Source of the DNA: Puffinus mauretanicus
Taxonomy: Eukaryota > Chordata > Aves > Procellariiformes > Procellariidae
Assembly: GCA_023333565.1 (NCBI GenBank)
Contig: JAJKFH010000755.1
Location: forward strand, 186,001-250,000
Direction: 5' to 3'
DNA length: 64,000 nt
Part shown: in pieces, positions 20,423 through 54,800 of the stretch
Position numbering within the stretch: the first letter of the stretch is position 1
Layout of the letters: each line of letters begins with the position of its first letter
Position numbers and translations under genes: made by a program
Notes under the pieces: generated by a model
The model's input: the letters and a program-made list of their open reading frames with translations, nothing else
What the model was told of the DNA's origin: nothing
Databases searched by the model: none

Positions 20423-23155
20423 CCTGCACCTCCGGCAGCCTGCAGGAGAGAGGCCGTCACAGCGGGGACCTTGCACTGTCCTGCCCAGCTGCCTCGAGCC
20501 TGTGGTGGCCAACCCCAGCTCAGCTCTGGAATAACCAGCTGTGGGAGGTCCACTTCAAAACTCCCCAGCGGGACAAGGAAATGTGACGCTGCAAGGAAAC
20601 AGGCAGAGCAAAATACTCCCTAGAAGAGAAACATGCCACCCAAAAGCCCTCGGTGGAGGAGAGGAGGTGCCTGGGGCAGGGCTCCACCATCCTGGAGGGT
20701 TTGTGGCAGCCCGGGGAACTACAAGCTGCTGTCCTGCTGCGACTTGAGGAGCGGCCCAGGGCCAGAAACCTGTCGAGCGGCTCCTCCCCAGACAGAGCCG
20801 GGTCTTTCCCTCCAGCAGATGTAGCCCGGGTTTTCCACTTTGTGGTGCGCCCTTAGAGGAAGTCCACGAGCCGGTGACCACCAGCAGATGCAACCTTCCT
20901 CCAAAATGACAAGGAACCACTGAGAACATCAATTTCACAGTAGCAAAATTATCCCCAGCCAGGGGCCACCATCGCCAAGCGGAACAAAGCCCACCACCCC
21001 CATTTCCACCTCCTCTCCTCGAAGAGGCTTTTCCCCAGGAGCTGCAAAAGTATGATCTGGGGAGGGAGGACTGTTCCTGTGCTTGGTCCGGAGGGGCCAG
21101 AAACAACACCTGGAGTTCGGATGTAGGTGCAAGGAGCACGCAAGCATCAGGAGCACATCTCAAGGCTAAAGGAAACTGAGTTACATGAGATCAAATGGCA
21201 GATGAAGTGTGTAATTCCCATAGATGGCTTTGAACTCCCACTGACGCTGTAGTTCTAGCAATTACAGAGCTTCCCCTGTTCCTGGGTTAGATCTTTTCCA
21301 CCAAAACTGATTACATGCTTAGTCCTTTTATTTTGCTTATTTAATAGCATCTCTGCATGTAAGTACCCCAGGAAGTCTTCTAAAGTCAGGGAATACCAGA
21401 GCTAATATGACTCATGACCAAATACAGTTTCATTCTGTCCCTGCACGGAGGAGTTGATTTTATTCTCATTTTCTGAAAACAGTATTAATTATATTTCTAG
21501 GTAAGATCTAACTCAGAGCAATTCAGCCACCAAACAGCGGGTCCCAAATCCCCAGAAGTGGGTGGGCATTACAATAACTATCATAAAACAATTTACCTGG
21601 GCAGCTGAAGTCACTTTTCAATGCATAAAGCAATATTTAATTTCAGAATAATTCTCTATCCAGTAACCCCGATCATTACAGCAAACAGTTTAACAGAGAC
21701 TGGGTTTTTACAACTGACCTAGGCCTGACTTTGTCTTGACTCTCTGCTCCAGGATAACAGAGCTATCGTGTACTTACAATACTTGTTTTGTGCTATTTTG
21801 CTGTAACTGTTTTGGGCTATTTCCCTGGAAAGCCAAGCCCAGGGAAGGGCAGCCTTCAAGCACCATTCCTGCTGTGATTACCTGGCAAGCAGGAGCTGTA
21901 GTTGAATACCGATGCTACAATGTTGGACTGAAGTCCAGCTGCAGGGTCACCAACCCAGCAAAAGTGCCCACAAACAGCCTGAGCGGCTGTAAGAGAAGAA
22001 ATAAACAAACAGTTTAGCCTAGGACAAGTTAAATCTTGATCGCTTGAATTCCACTGGTTTCATTAGAGCTTTGCCCAAATTTCACATGAGATGCAATGAG
22101 GGAAGGAATGATTTCCAAGTCTGTATTCACCGAAAAGCAACTCTTCACAGCTTAAAACAGGTCAACAATACATAACAATTGAAAACCCAGAATGTAACAT
22201 GGAAAATGTTGTCTTTTAAAATCTAAATTTAACTTTCAAACAATATCAAGGGACGTTTGCGTTTCCTCTACACTTTGCAACTTCTGGGAATAGTTTTATA
22301 GATAATTTCCAGGGAAAAAACTCTTTCTGTTGCTGTCTGCCCAATCTTTCTCACTTGATTACCCTGCACAGAAGACCAGCTCCTTGGCATTTTTTCAGCT
22401 TTGAAGTGGAAAACTGGTGCCTGCAGCTCAGGGCAGGAGAAACTGAAGTTGTTGCACCTTGGAAAACCTCCATGCAGAAGCATGGCTGTGGCCCTAGAGC
22501 CCCTGCGGTTTCCTCTGTGACAGTGTATGGAGAGGAAAAAGACTAGACACATCTTCAGGGAAAGATCAGTAATTTAACAGAAATAGACAACTTATCTTTT
22601 GTTTAAAATATTGTGGACTGGCAGGGGAGAAGGGTAAAAGAAGCAGAAAGTTTGCCCAAACCCCAGCAGTTTCTGCTTGCAGAAACCCCATTTTCCTGCC
22701 CCAGAATGAATCAAGCTGGAAAGGACCTTTCGGAAGTGCCCAGCCAAAACCTCCTCACAGCAGAGCCAACAGCAACTCTAGATTGGGTTGCTCGGGGCTG
22801 CAGATTGGTATTTTCCATTGAAACAAGGGAAATCCTGTCCCCTGGAAACTGAATGAACAGAGCTGCAATTCAGGGATGGGGGCACTCCCTGCAGTTTCCT
22901 GCCCCTGTAAGAGGGTGAAATCGGGTTAGGAAAAACCACTGGGTTAACTCAGGATGGGGATCCACCTTCTCCTCCCCACCCTTGCCTAGCCGGTACCCCT
23001 TGAGCAGGTTCGGCAGCGTCCGGGGGTTGCTCCCCGGAGCGCGCGAAGGGCCGGGGCCGCAGCGGGGCGCCCCGCCGGGGGCCGGGGCGGGCGGGCAGCG
23101 GGGCGCGGGCGGGGCGGGGCGGGGGGCGGCGGCCCTTTCCTATCTATCTACCTAC
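20423..23155 (-). other. DUOXA2: DUOXA2 5' UTR intron (inferred), no other gene
   Basis: This would be the intron between the non-coding first exon and the ATG-bearing exon, plus 17 nt of UTR at 20423-20439. Its acceptor (CTCTCCTGCAG) ends at 20440 and its donor starts at 23155. Nothing coding is recognised inside. The segment 21180-22600 is AT-rich compared with its surroundings. Confidence 0.5.
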
Positions 23156-23215
23156 CTGCCGGCGGTGGCGGCGGCGGCGGCGGCGGGGCTCGGGCGGCAC
23201 CGGTCCGCACCGCGC
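23156..23215 (-). other. DUOXA2: DUOXA2 non-coding first exon (inferred; 5' end approximate)
   Basis: The donor CAG|GTAGGTAG on the minus strand is near consensus and lies inside the CpG island. No other gene on this strand would use it. Only the donor side is fixed by sequence. Confidence 0.55.
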
Positions 23216-23244
23216 TCTTATAGGCGGCGGCGGGCGCGGAGCCC

Positions 23245-23300
23245 TATGTAAATGCAGGCGCGGCCCGCCCCGCCGCACTGCCCGCCGCACCGCCGCGCAG
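23245..23300 (+). other. DUOX2: DUOX2 non-coding first exon (inferred; 5' end approximate)
   Basis: It ends in CGCGCAG|GTGAGC at 23300/23301, a strong donor about 25 nt or more downstream of TATA-like boxes at 23217 and 23241. The next acceptor in the gene is at 27766, just before the ATG-bearing exon. The start is a guess from TATA spacing. Confidence 0.55.
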
Positions 23301-23324
23301 GTGAGCGCCGCGACCGGGGGCCGC

Positions 23325-24005
23325 GGACACGCGTGTCCCCGCCTGCGTGGGGGGCGGGTCTGGGGGATAGGGGCCACTCGTGTCCCTCCTCCACCCGCGT
23401 GGGGGACTGGGAGCCAGGGCCATGCACGCCGCTACCTGCGGAGCGTCGGGCTGCGTGCGTTGTCTCCAGTGGAGGGGGTAGGGGGTCGTGCTACTGCCGT
23501 CTCCTCCTGCTTGAGGGACAAGTTGGGATGGGGCCATGCGTGGGGGGATGGAAGGGGTCGGGCCACGCGTTTCTTTCCTGTGTGATGGACAGGGTGGGAT
23601 GGGACCGTGTGCCCCCCGCACCTGCATGGGAACCAGGGTGCTGGGCTACTGGTGTCCCCGCTTGCTTGTGGGACAGGGCACACAGTGAGATGGGGGTACA
23701 CGTCTCCATTTGCATGGGGGACTAACCAAGGAGCCAGGGTCACTGGTATCCCTGCCTGCTTGGGGCACACATCTCCATGGGGCACTAGGAGGTTGGGGCC
23801 GCCCATATCCCTGCCTGCATGGAGGACTGGGGCGGTCTGGGTCATGTGTGGGGACAGGATGGGATGGGGTCATGCACGTCCCCACCTGCAGGGTGCGATG
23901 GAGCCACACATATCCCTGCCTGTGAGGGATCGGGGCCACAGGACAGAGTGGGTTGGCACTATGCATGTCCCTGCCTGCATGGGCACAGGACACCGTGGGG
24001 ACAGG
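23325..24005. repeat. DUOX2: Degenerate GC-rich minisatellite in DUOX2 intron 1
   Basis: About a dozen imperfect units share a core resembling TCCCTGCCTGCATGGGGGAC followed by a GGGGCCA-type segment. Spacing between cores is about 32-70 bp. The array begins at the edge of the promoter CpG island. It explains the long open frames on both strands here; none looks like a gene. Confidence 0.7.
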
Positions 24006-27000
24006 CAGAGACCCCTTACGTCCCACCGGGGGAGGGAGTCCCTGCTGTGCACTGTGGTGGCACTGGGGCATCTGGCCCCAGGAGTGTCCCCAGCTGGGAA
24101 AGCTGGAGACACCACTGTTGATAGTGTGTGCACAGATTTGGGATTTTCTGGATGACATCCAAGGCTGGGGAGATGCAGCCTGTTCTGAAACCCCAAGGCT
24201 GGCTGGCTGGTGGGGGAAGGTGGCAGTCCCCCAGTCTGTCCCACCAGCACTGGGGAGAGCTAGAAATAAGCCGTGACGAACACGGACCATAGGGATCAGG
24301 TTCCAGCTTCTTGAATGCCTTGAAACTGCTCTCCTCTACCTGCATGGTCACATTAAGTTCTGCAGTGGGGCTGCTGCTCTCTCACGATGCTGATGTGTCC
24401 CACAGTCCCAACTGACATGTGGCTCTGGGGAGAGCTCAGGAGACATTTGGAGGCTGAAGCCCTAACTTTAGGGGAGCCAAATCTGCTGAGATCAGATGGA
24501 GCTTGGATCAGATCCTTGCTCTGGGGGAAGCCACGTGTTTGCACCCTCTGCAGCACAGTTTTTGGAGGGGTGTGAAACTCCAGGCCTTGGTAGGGCACAG
24601 GGATCCTCTCTGATGGGAGAAGACAAGGCTGGGGAAGTGGGTGCTTGATTTCATTAGGTGCAGAGGGAGGGAATGACTTTCCAAAGGTGGCACAGGGAAT
24701 CTGTGGAAAAGCAGAGACTGGAGGGCTCATCAGACCTTACAAAATTCCTGGAAAGCTTGACAAGTCTGTGGAACTAATCCAAGCTTACAAAGCTTTCCCT
24801 CAGCAAGCTGCACCATGGACTTCCAAGGTCAGTATGGTTTCATTATGTCAAGGAACTCCCTGGGTGGTTTACGAGATTTGGGAAGCAGGTGTGAGAGCAG
24901 GGGGCTCTTTCTGGAGAAGCCTGGCAATTGGTCCTCCACACATGGGAGAGCACACTGGAGAGTGTGAAGCTGGAACTCTCAGCTGAAGTGTGGGAAAGGA
25001 GCTTGTGGGACAGCTGAGTGCCACTCATGAGATGCCCATCTTCCTTGGGCTTGAGATCCCTAGCTCAAATCTGCGTGTTCTTCTTCCTGAGTGCATCCTG
25101 TAAGGACTGCTGTGACTCAGCCTTGCCTGTGAGGAGATTCCCAGCAATAGCTGGAGAAGATTTGATAGGCAGGGGAGACATGGTGTCAATGTCTCCTCAT
25201 GCTTTTACAGACCAAGTTCTGCCAGGGATTGCTGCTCCTGGGGAAGGAAAATGGTTCTTGAGGTTTGGTTGGGAGAGTCAAACTGCTGATGTGCCCAGCA
25301 ACTTGTAGGAAGACATAAAGGCAATGTAGAGGCATGGAAGAGAAGTTTCATGTTGGTGGGAAAGGCCCTCAGAAGTCTGTGGTCCAAGCTACTGCTTAAA
25401 GCAAGACCACAACTGTCACTACATCATGTTGGCCATGGTCGAGGCTGGAAAGCCTCCAGAGACACCCTCCCCCAGTCTTGGACTGACTGGGCAATAAGTG
25501 GGTTTTCAGTGCTGAGCCATGGAGAGATGAAAAGTGCATGAGAACTGGCATGTCATCTCATGGCTTGGGTCAAGAGCAATTCCCGTATCTGAGGAAATGG
25601 GAGGTTTGCTCAGTGACAGAAGGAATTTTAAAACACATTTACTGGTGGAGCCCTGTGAGAAGACCCAAGGGGAGGGGGGAGACATGCTATGCTGTGACTG
25701 TGGTGATGTGCTTTGAGCCTTGGCTTTGCCCCATGTTTCCTGAACGACTCTGGTAAATCTTCTGTGGCACCTTCAGGCCTCAGCTCTAGATGGGGGTTGC
25801 AACTCTGTACATTTTGAATCAGCAGGATAAATCCAGCTATGTCTATGGGGACTCCCTTCCTACGGTGCGGGAGGTCGCGTAGACCTCTGCGCACAAGCAA
25901 ACCACAACCACTGCAGGTTGCTCAGGGTATCTCCAGCCATGCAGCCCTCCACATGGTTTCAGCAGAGAACAGGCTGTTTCAATGGAGAGAGATTTCTGGC
26001 AGGAGAGTCCCATGCGGTGACGGTGACTGGGCTCTGCCGCTCCTGGCAGGGGTCCTAGGCATCTCCATTGGCCAAACTTTCGTGTTCCTCCTATGGGATG
26101 GGGCTCATGGAGCATCTGATTCCCACCAGCTGCACAACCCAAATCTCGTGTCCACAAGAACACGCTCAGCAGAGGGCTGTGGGAGGGAAGACCTCTGGGG
26201 CCCCTTCCACAGGGGCATGCTCCAGGAGGACAGGGGTGGCACTGGGTGACCAGACACACCACCTGATGCTGCTCTCAGCAGCTCTGAGGCTTTCAGCAGC
26301 CCCAACTCCCATGTGCTTGGAGGTGAGGCCAGAACCAAAAATGCAATCAGTGCAGAGGTATTTCAACAGTGATTTAATGTTAAATCCATGTTATGGAAAG
26401 CTAAAAAAGCGGCTTGCATGTAATAACGTTTTGTGAGGTGCAAAGTGCAGGTGAGCTGTTGTGATGGAAGTGGAACATGGAAATGTCACTTTTTGAGAAA
26501 CAGCTTGTTTTCTAATGCAAAAGGCCAAAAGTACAGAAATCTCCGGCAGAAGGGAGTTAACACATGTTATCTGCTATGCTCACAACCTGGCAACGAGCAT
26601 TCAGTTTTATGAATGCAATTAATGTGCGTGCAAATGTCAATATTTAAATCTCAAACCACTTTATTTGCCTAGTGGATAGTGTATTTAGTGACTCACATTT
26701 TACAATTTGCGCCACTGGTATTTATAAGTGAAAAATCCCCACTGCAATTCCCAGTAAATCAGAAATAAAACCTACAGAGCGGCTGGCAATGTGTAAGACT
26801 TTCTGAAACCATCACTTCTTTAAGTTTTGATTAAAACAATGAAAAAAAGAAATTAAAAACATCACTTTGGCTTGCAACAGAGCGACGTAGGAAAAGCTGA
26901 AACCTGTGCAACACTGCATCTCTTGGCAACACAGCTCGTCTGAAATGATGCTAGTCTTTAGATACACACCCACAGTGCTGGAACAAGGGACAAAGAGCCA

Positions 27001-27766
27001 TATTTAGTGGAAAACCCTATCTTGGCATTAAATCCAAGTTTGGCATTCCTGTGTATGGAAAGCCAGCGGCAACATTGTACCATTTATGACTGAAAAATGT
27101 CACCTTCGCTGTTCATGGCTGGGAGACGCTGTCTTCGGTCAGGTGTTGGCTGGGGTTTTAAAGGTCCAGGTCCCACTGATGAAATTTGCTCTGGATCCAG
27201 GGCCTTTGTGGAAAGTGAGATGTTAAAGCGTCATGAGAAAGGCTGGTCATGAGAGAGTGCCGTCGAGTTAGCCCAGAGGTGGTCAAGAGGTCTTGATCTG
27301 CAGCATTAGCACACTTCGGGGCACCTGACTGCACGCTGAGGCTGTTCCCATCATGTTCACAGCTTGGATGGGACAATGCGTGCGCAGAGAAATTGCCAGC
27401 TGAAACGTGACTGCTTCTGTAAGAGCATGTTTCTGTAACAGAGCGGGCACAGCTTAACGTCTTCCTGCTGTGAACCTACAGCTAGGGTACTCCGAGGCAG
27501 GGGGTACTGGTCCTGCTCCAGCAGAAAGGTCTTCTCAGGCTGGTTGGCATCTCCTGACAGAGCTTTCCCAGGGTGATGGGGTCTCCCGTGCCCCCTGCCG
27601 CCTTCCCATAGCCCGAATCGGGAGATACTGCTGGTGGATGATGATGGCAGCGGGGTTTTACCAGGCAGCAGAAACCACAAGAGGGAGCTGAGGTTATGGT
27701 CTGTGAGCGTTCCCAGCCTCCGGGAACAGCCCAGCTCCAGCTCCCTCCTTCTCCTCTCCTTTGCAG
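24006..27766 (+). other. DUOX2: Rest of DUOX2 intron 1, no gene recognised
   Basis: No supported exon or RNA gene is seen. The part around 26400-27100 is notably AT-rich and could hold regulatory sequence, but no site is claimed. Confidence 0.5.
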
Positions 27767-27794
27767 GTCGCTGCTTCCAAAGACCCAGGGGCAG

Positions 27795-48928
<21,134 letters not shown>

Positions 48929-49665
48929 GCCTACCCCATGCTGTTTCACCCCCGGGCTGCAGTCTTCATTGGAAATGTGTGTTCAACCCCAGCACCTGGG
49001 TGGCAATGCTTTGGGTGGTCATGGTCCTGGGCTCCCACCCACCACCATCCCTGGGAGAAAGCCATCCATGGCTGAGAGCATGGATGCTGAGACCAGCACA
49101 CAGTGCACCAGTAAAGTGTTGCCATCCCAGCATCACCCCACACAGCCCTGGTGTCCCCTGAGCCCGGGGATCCTGCTACCATCCACACACTCCTACAGCC
49201 CTGCGCCCAGGGTCGGGCTGGTGTGTCCCAATCCAGAAAACCCAATGTTCGAGTCAAGCCTGGCTCCGCCAGCTTAATCCCGCGAGACGGAGCCCGTGCG
49301 CTGCCGGGTCGCACAGGGAATGGCTTTTAACAGCTTTGGGGAACAGCTTGGTGCCTGCACAACCTGAATTCACAGCACTTTGCCCCAAGACCTGGGAGGC
49401 ATGCACTTGGGGTGAGGAGCCAGAGAGCTCCCCACCATCCCTCTCCTTGAAACAGGCTCAGCTTTCCTAATGCACTCATTTGTGCCTGCTCGTTAGCGCT
49501 CCAAGCCTTTCCTGGGTTTGCATAGGGCCTTAGCTGCGTTTGCGTTGGCTTCTTTCAGCAGCATCACCGTCCTTTGATCAGGGATCATTTGTGCTTGTTT
49601 TAACTAATGCCTGGCTTTGCATCGCTGGGCTCTGCTCTCGCAGGCTGTGATTGAGCTTAAATAAA
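48929..49665 (+). other. DUOX2: DUOX2 3' UTR (inferred) ending at AATAAA 49660-49665
   Basis: The first AATAAA after the stop is at 49660-49665, followed by TG-rich sequence, for a 3' UTR of about 0.74 kb. A second AATAAA at 50514-50519 could serve a longer form. Ends are inferred. Confidence 0.55.
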
Positions 49666-50716
49666 GCTGATTGAAGTTTTAAAACATTTTCTTGCCTCCT
49701 GCAGTTGGGTCTCAGTCACCTGGAGACTTGCAACACTTGTGGCATAGTGCTGGCCTTGCTCCTGTTACAGAGCATTTACTCAGCCCACTGGGAAACGGGT
49801 TAAGCAGGAGTGAGTTTCCCCTGCACTGGTGATGTACCAGGGGTGGGGGCGGGGATGCAGTTTTGAGCCCAGGCACAGCCCCACAGACTGTGTCCTACCA
49901 GGCTCAGCAGCCCCAGCAACGCCCCGACGGTGGCAATGCGTCCCAGCGAGACCTGGTGCGGGAACAAATGACAGCCGAGGAGCCCAAAGAGGCTGAGCCG
50001 TGGGAGTAACTTCAGCCCTCGGGGTGTTATACAGCCCCCCAAGACCACAGGGCGCAGCTCTAGATTTCACAGTAATAACAGGGTCTTGCGATGGCCAGCG
50101 GTCCCCCAGCCATGCCAGTCCCATGGGGGACATGGACATGCCAGCCATGTCCCCCACCCATGCCGACATCCATGGCACGGGAGTCGGGGCCAGGAGAGCC
50201 CCACGGCTCAGCAGGAAGCCCCGGCTGACCCCCGCTGCCAGCAGCTGGGCAGGCTGCACGCACCCTTCAGCAAGGTGCACCTCCGCAGTTCTCGGACGGG
50301 TTCTGCTAAGGCCACGTCTGGTTACGGGGCCGGGCTCCCGGGTGGGTTTTACCTGCTCAGGCTGACCCATTAACAACTCAGTTTACTCTGAGCAGCACGA
50401 GCGCTTCTCCTTCTGGCCACGGGAAGTTCCCCTGGGTTATGTCTTAGCCCTGTAAAACACAGCATGGACTCCCAGGCTTCTACCTCTGCCAAGATTAACG
50501 TAGCCACCTCTGCAATAAATACAAGCTTTGATTTACAAGCAGTTGGGTCATTTAAGGTTTCATGGTCCTGCCAGCATTGAGCTCACCTGCAAGCCGGCAA
50601 GACCCAGCAGCGCAACAGCCCAGGGGTCTGCACAGTCCCCAGGGCCCAAAGTCAGAGACCACTTCAAACCACCCACCCAACACTTTAATGGACACAGACA
50701 CATCAGGTAGGTAGCA
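49666..50716. other. Spacer between convergent DUOX2 and SORD
   Basis: No supported gene. A 198-codon minus-strand frame (50376-49780) exists in GC-rich sequence but matches nothing I recognise and overlaps other open frames. A plus-strand AATAAA is at 50514-50519. Confidence 0.5.
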
Positions 50717-50722
50717 TTTATT
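50717..50722 (-). terminator. SORD: Polyadenylation signal, SORD (inferred)
   Basis: TTTATT on the plus strand is AATAAA on the SORD strand, about 1.13 kb after the SORD stop codon. No earlier good hexamer was noticed in between. Confidence 0.5.
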
Positions 50723-51849
50723 GAGGAAAGTTCAGTACCGGGCAAGAAAGGGACTGATCTCCCAGTATTAAAATTATCATGACTGTAACCAAAGATTAGA
50801 TTCTGTTATCTGCAACCTGCTGCTTCGCCAGTACCTCGTTCATGGCTCACAAACTCAGCAGGAAGGCCCGATATCCCCCAAAAGTTATGACTTTTTTGCA
50901 GTGGTAAAACCTTTGAGTGATGCTGTCCCCTTACTTCTCACCTCCGCTTCCCTCCATGCTAAGAGACAGCTGTGCCCCCCAACTGCAGCCCCTCCTTGGG
51001 GCCACATAAGGACAGGGCTCTCTGCAGTCCCGCCGGAGACAGGGCAGTTTACCTGCAAACACACTCCAGCCTGCTCTGCAAAGGTCCCTTCTGCCCCACG
51101 GGGAGCTGCTGGGGGGGTATTACACAGCAGATATGGTCCCAGCTGGCCTGCAGACTATCTTCTCCAGAAAAGCCCCGGGCTCCGGGCTCCCAGTTTGCTA
51201 TTTGCAAAGAGCATGGAGAGAATGACCTGAACGTGCAGATGCTTCCCACAGAGATGGGCTGGCCAGGCTTTGTTCCACAGGCTGTTAGAGTCCCTGAGCG
51301 TCCCCGAGGGAAGGTGCGACTGGAAGGTGGAGTATTCACGTAGGGCTATCCTGCGCCCAGGGATTGCCACGTGGCAAGAGCTGCGGCAAGCGCAGCCCCA
51401 GAGCAGGGCTGGGGCAGGAAGGTGGAGCCCCAGCATCTCCATCCTCACTTCACCACGCGGCTGGTGACACCGTCGCAGCGCATCCGCGCAGACAAACCCC
51501 GCGGCCACGCAGGCGGCTCTGCCCAATACAGCCAGGCTCTTCTGTGCATGGGGTCTGCCAGAGAAGAGCCAACCACGTGAGCCATCGTCTCTAACCAAAC
51601 AGCAGCGTTTTGATTCAAACTATTCCCTATTGGTTCTCCATTTGTAGTTACCCGTTAATACTCTAATGGTGTATCCCTCAGTGCTATTCACCCTCATTAT
51701 CATTTGATTTTCTAGCTCTATTACAAAGCAGCGCCTGCATAAGGTGACTGTGTAAACATGCAACAGCCATACATCGGCCTCCTGCGGCCTCATGCTTCGC
51801 ATCTCAGGCAGGCGGTGTAACGGGGGAGAGGGCTGGGCACCGCGGCACC

Positions 51850-54800
51850 TCAGGGGTTGTGGTCAGTGGGGTCACACTTCAGCATGACTTTTACCCCCTC
51901 GCCCCTCTTGGTGGTCTCGAATGCCTCAAGAGCCTTTTCCAGGGGGAAGCGGTGCGTAACCAAGGGCTTGACGTTGATCCGCTTGGATGCGAGCAGAGCA
52001 ATTGCCACAGGCCACCTGCAAGGGAAACGGAGAGCAGGAGATGAGAGCAGTCAGCAGTTCGGAGCCCCAAGGAAAGAGCACAGAGGAGCCTGGTTTCATT
52101 ACAGTAATTTCCTCAGCCCAGGCAACCAAGGCGAGTTTTGCCCAGAAACAATCTTCCAGAGGCGGAACCTCACACATCAGGCATGGGAGATGGGACAAGG
52201 CAACTGCTCTGGGCTGTTGAGCACCCAGAGGGCAGGCACTGCTATACACAGGCAGTTGTGGTGCTTCACCCTCAAGAGGCTGAGTAAGTGAAAATCACAG
52301 GAAACAACCATGCATCTGAAGCATCGACTGGAAAACAAAACTGCTCTGTGCTGCTCTCCCCTTGCCTTGCCTCCTTGTTTGCAGGCTGATCACTGTGGAG
52401 TTCAAACTCACCGACTCGGTGCAGAGAGAAGAAAGGAAAAGCCTCAGTCAGCTTCCAACCTCTTCTTTGGCGGAGACTCATGCAATTTGATTGCCTTGCC
52501 GCTCCATTTGAATGGGCCAAATCAGAGCGATGGGAATAAAAAGGGATGCAGCAGCTAATCTAATTCCCAAACTGCCTACTTAAAGACATTTCTCATTTTA
52601 AGAAGGAGCTTGACACATCTCATAACTCCTTCCTGGAAAACAATCTCTACAGACTAAGCACAGATTCCTGCTCTGCTAGGAAGAAACTACAGCTCTGAAC
52701 ACAGCAGAAACCAGGCTGCAAGCGTGCAATGCTGGGTCTCAAGCCCTGCCCAAGGAGAACAAGACCAAAGAGAGAACAGCTGAGCTTTTCCTGCCTTCAG
52801 GGTGAGGCCAGCTTTCAGTACACTGAAAGACCTGCCTGTTCACAAGCCATGCAGTTCAGTTCTCCATAGAGAGCGCACACTGGCTCTTCAAACTGGCTCC
52901 AGATGTATCTCCAGCTCCAGTAAAATGATGAACACTAAACATGGCTCGTGGTCATCCACGCATTCACTGATCTCCAACAAGACTGACGACATGAATTCCG
53001 TCCATGACGAGCATGGAGAACAGAGCTGGGCACCACCAGCAAGGCTGGGTGTTCACAGCTTGACACAAGATGAGGCACTTGGGATTTTGACTCTTTGCCC
53101 AGAATTAAGATTCACCGTATCACTTGCCTCAAAATTGGCAATATAACAGTTAGGAAGGTGGACGCCAGGAGGCACCCAGCTTTTCACAAAGCAGTTCCGG
53201 GGGTCAGTGCCAGGCCAAGCTGCTGCTTAGAGATCTCCCAGCACAAAGGGTTGAAGCAGCTAAAAGCTGTGTGTTCCTCTCTGCCATGCCATGAGCCAGC
53301 ACACTTGTGGGCAAGCCAGTCTCCTCCAAAGCACCCCCAGCACCTGGTCTTCCCTTTCTACAGGGCATAAGTTGAAGGCACAAATGTTAATTATGAATTA
53401 TTTTTTTCATTTTGGCCTGCTTGCTTACAGCAGAGTAAGGGTTTGTTGGGTCTCTTCCTTTCTTTGCACCAAATGCTGCGTGAAATAGGACAGTGGGACA
53501 ACCCAACTGGGCTGCTTTGTTGTGGTCAAGTTTGCAGTGCAGGGCTCTTCCAGGAACCAAGGCAAAAAATGCAAGACACATCAGTCACGCTGTCTGCACT
53601 GCAGCGCTGGTATTTCAGTGTGACATGAGGTTTAAACAACTGTAAAGAAAACCAGCCTTTTCCACATCCTCTCTCCTTGTGGAAAGCAAGAATTTCTTAA
53701 GGACAGAGTTGAATATACATCAGCCCACCCTGCATGAGACTCACGTGTTGCAGTAGCGGAATATCCCCCGGATATCCACCTCCCGCACGGCAGCGTTCAC
53801 GATGGGCACAGTGACCATCTCAGGCCCCAGCCCCACTAGCACCAAGGTCCCACCAGAACGAGTGGCCTGGAGAACAAACACACAAATATGTCACATTTTG
53901 CAAAAACCAGTCACCAGAGCCTACACAGAAGTAAAAATCTAAAGCCGCATTTTGCAGCTGTAATGGACTGTCCAGGGCACAATGGAGAAGCCAGGGGAGA
54001 GGCAGGATGCTGTCAGGAGCCCGTAAGTGTGAAACATGCAATAAACAAGGCTTAAAAAGCAATCTTTCAAAAATCCCTGAAGGATTTTGGTATCTAAGTC
54101 TCATTCTGAAAAATGACTGGCACTTAGAAGTACGAAAAGTACTTTCGTATTTCAGTGGGAGAGGTTTAAAATTAAGAGCCTGATGCTCCACTGGATTTCT
54201 CTTTTTGTAGCTTGTCCCATTTGTCTCTTGTCCTTTCATTGTGAAACTCTGCTATACCTTCTCCACATCCTCCCGTTAGGCAGTTCATGGCAGCAAAACA
54301 TCCCCTCCTTAACTGCTTTCTTCACCTGCTGGAATTAATTTTCTTAATTATTGTCCTTATTTGGACATAACTGCAACTTAATGGAAGATGCTGCCCTACT
54401 TGTACCAGCCGCCTGACACTGCTGCATAGCTCTGCTGGGGTTTCGGGGTCTTACTGTAGTCTCCTTGGTAGGTGGTAAAGCACCTGAGCATCGAATCAGA
54501 CAATTATCTCCATGCTGTCTGCAAAGACTTTAACTCTTTAATTGTCTCTCTTTGCTGTCTAATGAGCACCTCCTCTCCCCCACACCAAGCCCATTGAAAT
54601 TAAACACTATGGGAGGGAAACGTCATTCACTGCTGCGTGCCAGAAAGAGGAAAGCCAGTGCCATCACTGCTTTACCCTGGGGACAAGTGGTACTCACATA
54701 AATGCCAGCCTGGATGCAGGCTTGCACTCCTGTACACTCCACAGTTATCTCAGGCATGCAGCCAAGCAGACTTTCCACTTTGGAGGCCACCTCCTGTGGG

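Larger units (their letters stand above)
22975..23330. promoter_or_regulatory. CpG-island bidirectional promoter of DUOXA2 and DUOX2
   Basis: An extremely GC- and CpG-rich block includes tandem GC boxes (GGGGCGGGGCGGGG near 23110-23124) and a GGC-repeat run near 23161-23187. A TATA-like CTTATAG is at 23217-23223. Two outward-facing strong splice donors bracket the core: minus strand CAG|GTAGGT at 23156/23155 and plus strand CAG|GTGAGC at 23300/23301. Mammalian DUOX2 and DUOXA2 are also transcribed from one short shared promoter. Transcription starts were not observed. Confidence 0.75.

Noticed and set aside
23646..24290. 214-codon minus-strand frame next to the CpG island
   Set aside because: It is explained by the degenerate minisatellite period; composition is repetitive and both strands are open.
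49780..50376. 198-codon minus-strand frame between DUOX2 and SORD
   Set aside because: GC-rich, overlapping other open frames, no known domain. One alternative frame looks hydrophobic but is short. Left as unassigned; conservation in other birds would be needed to revive it.
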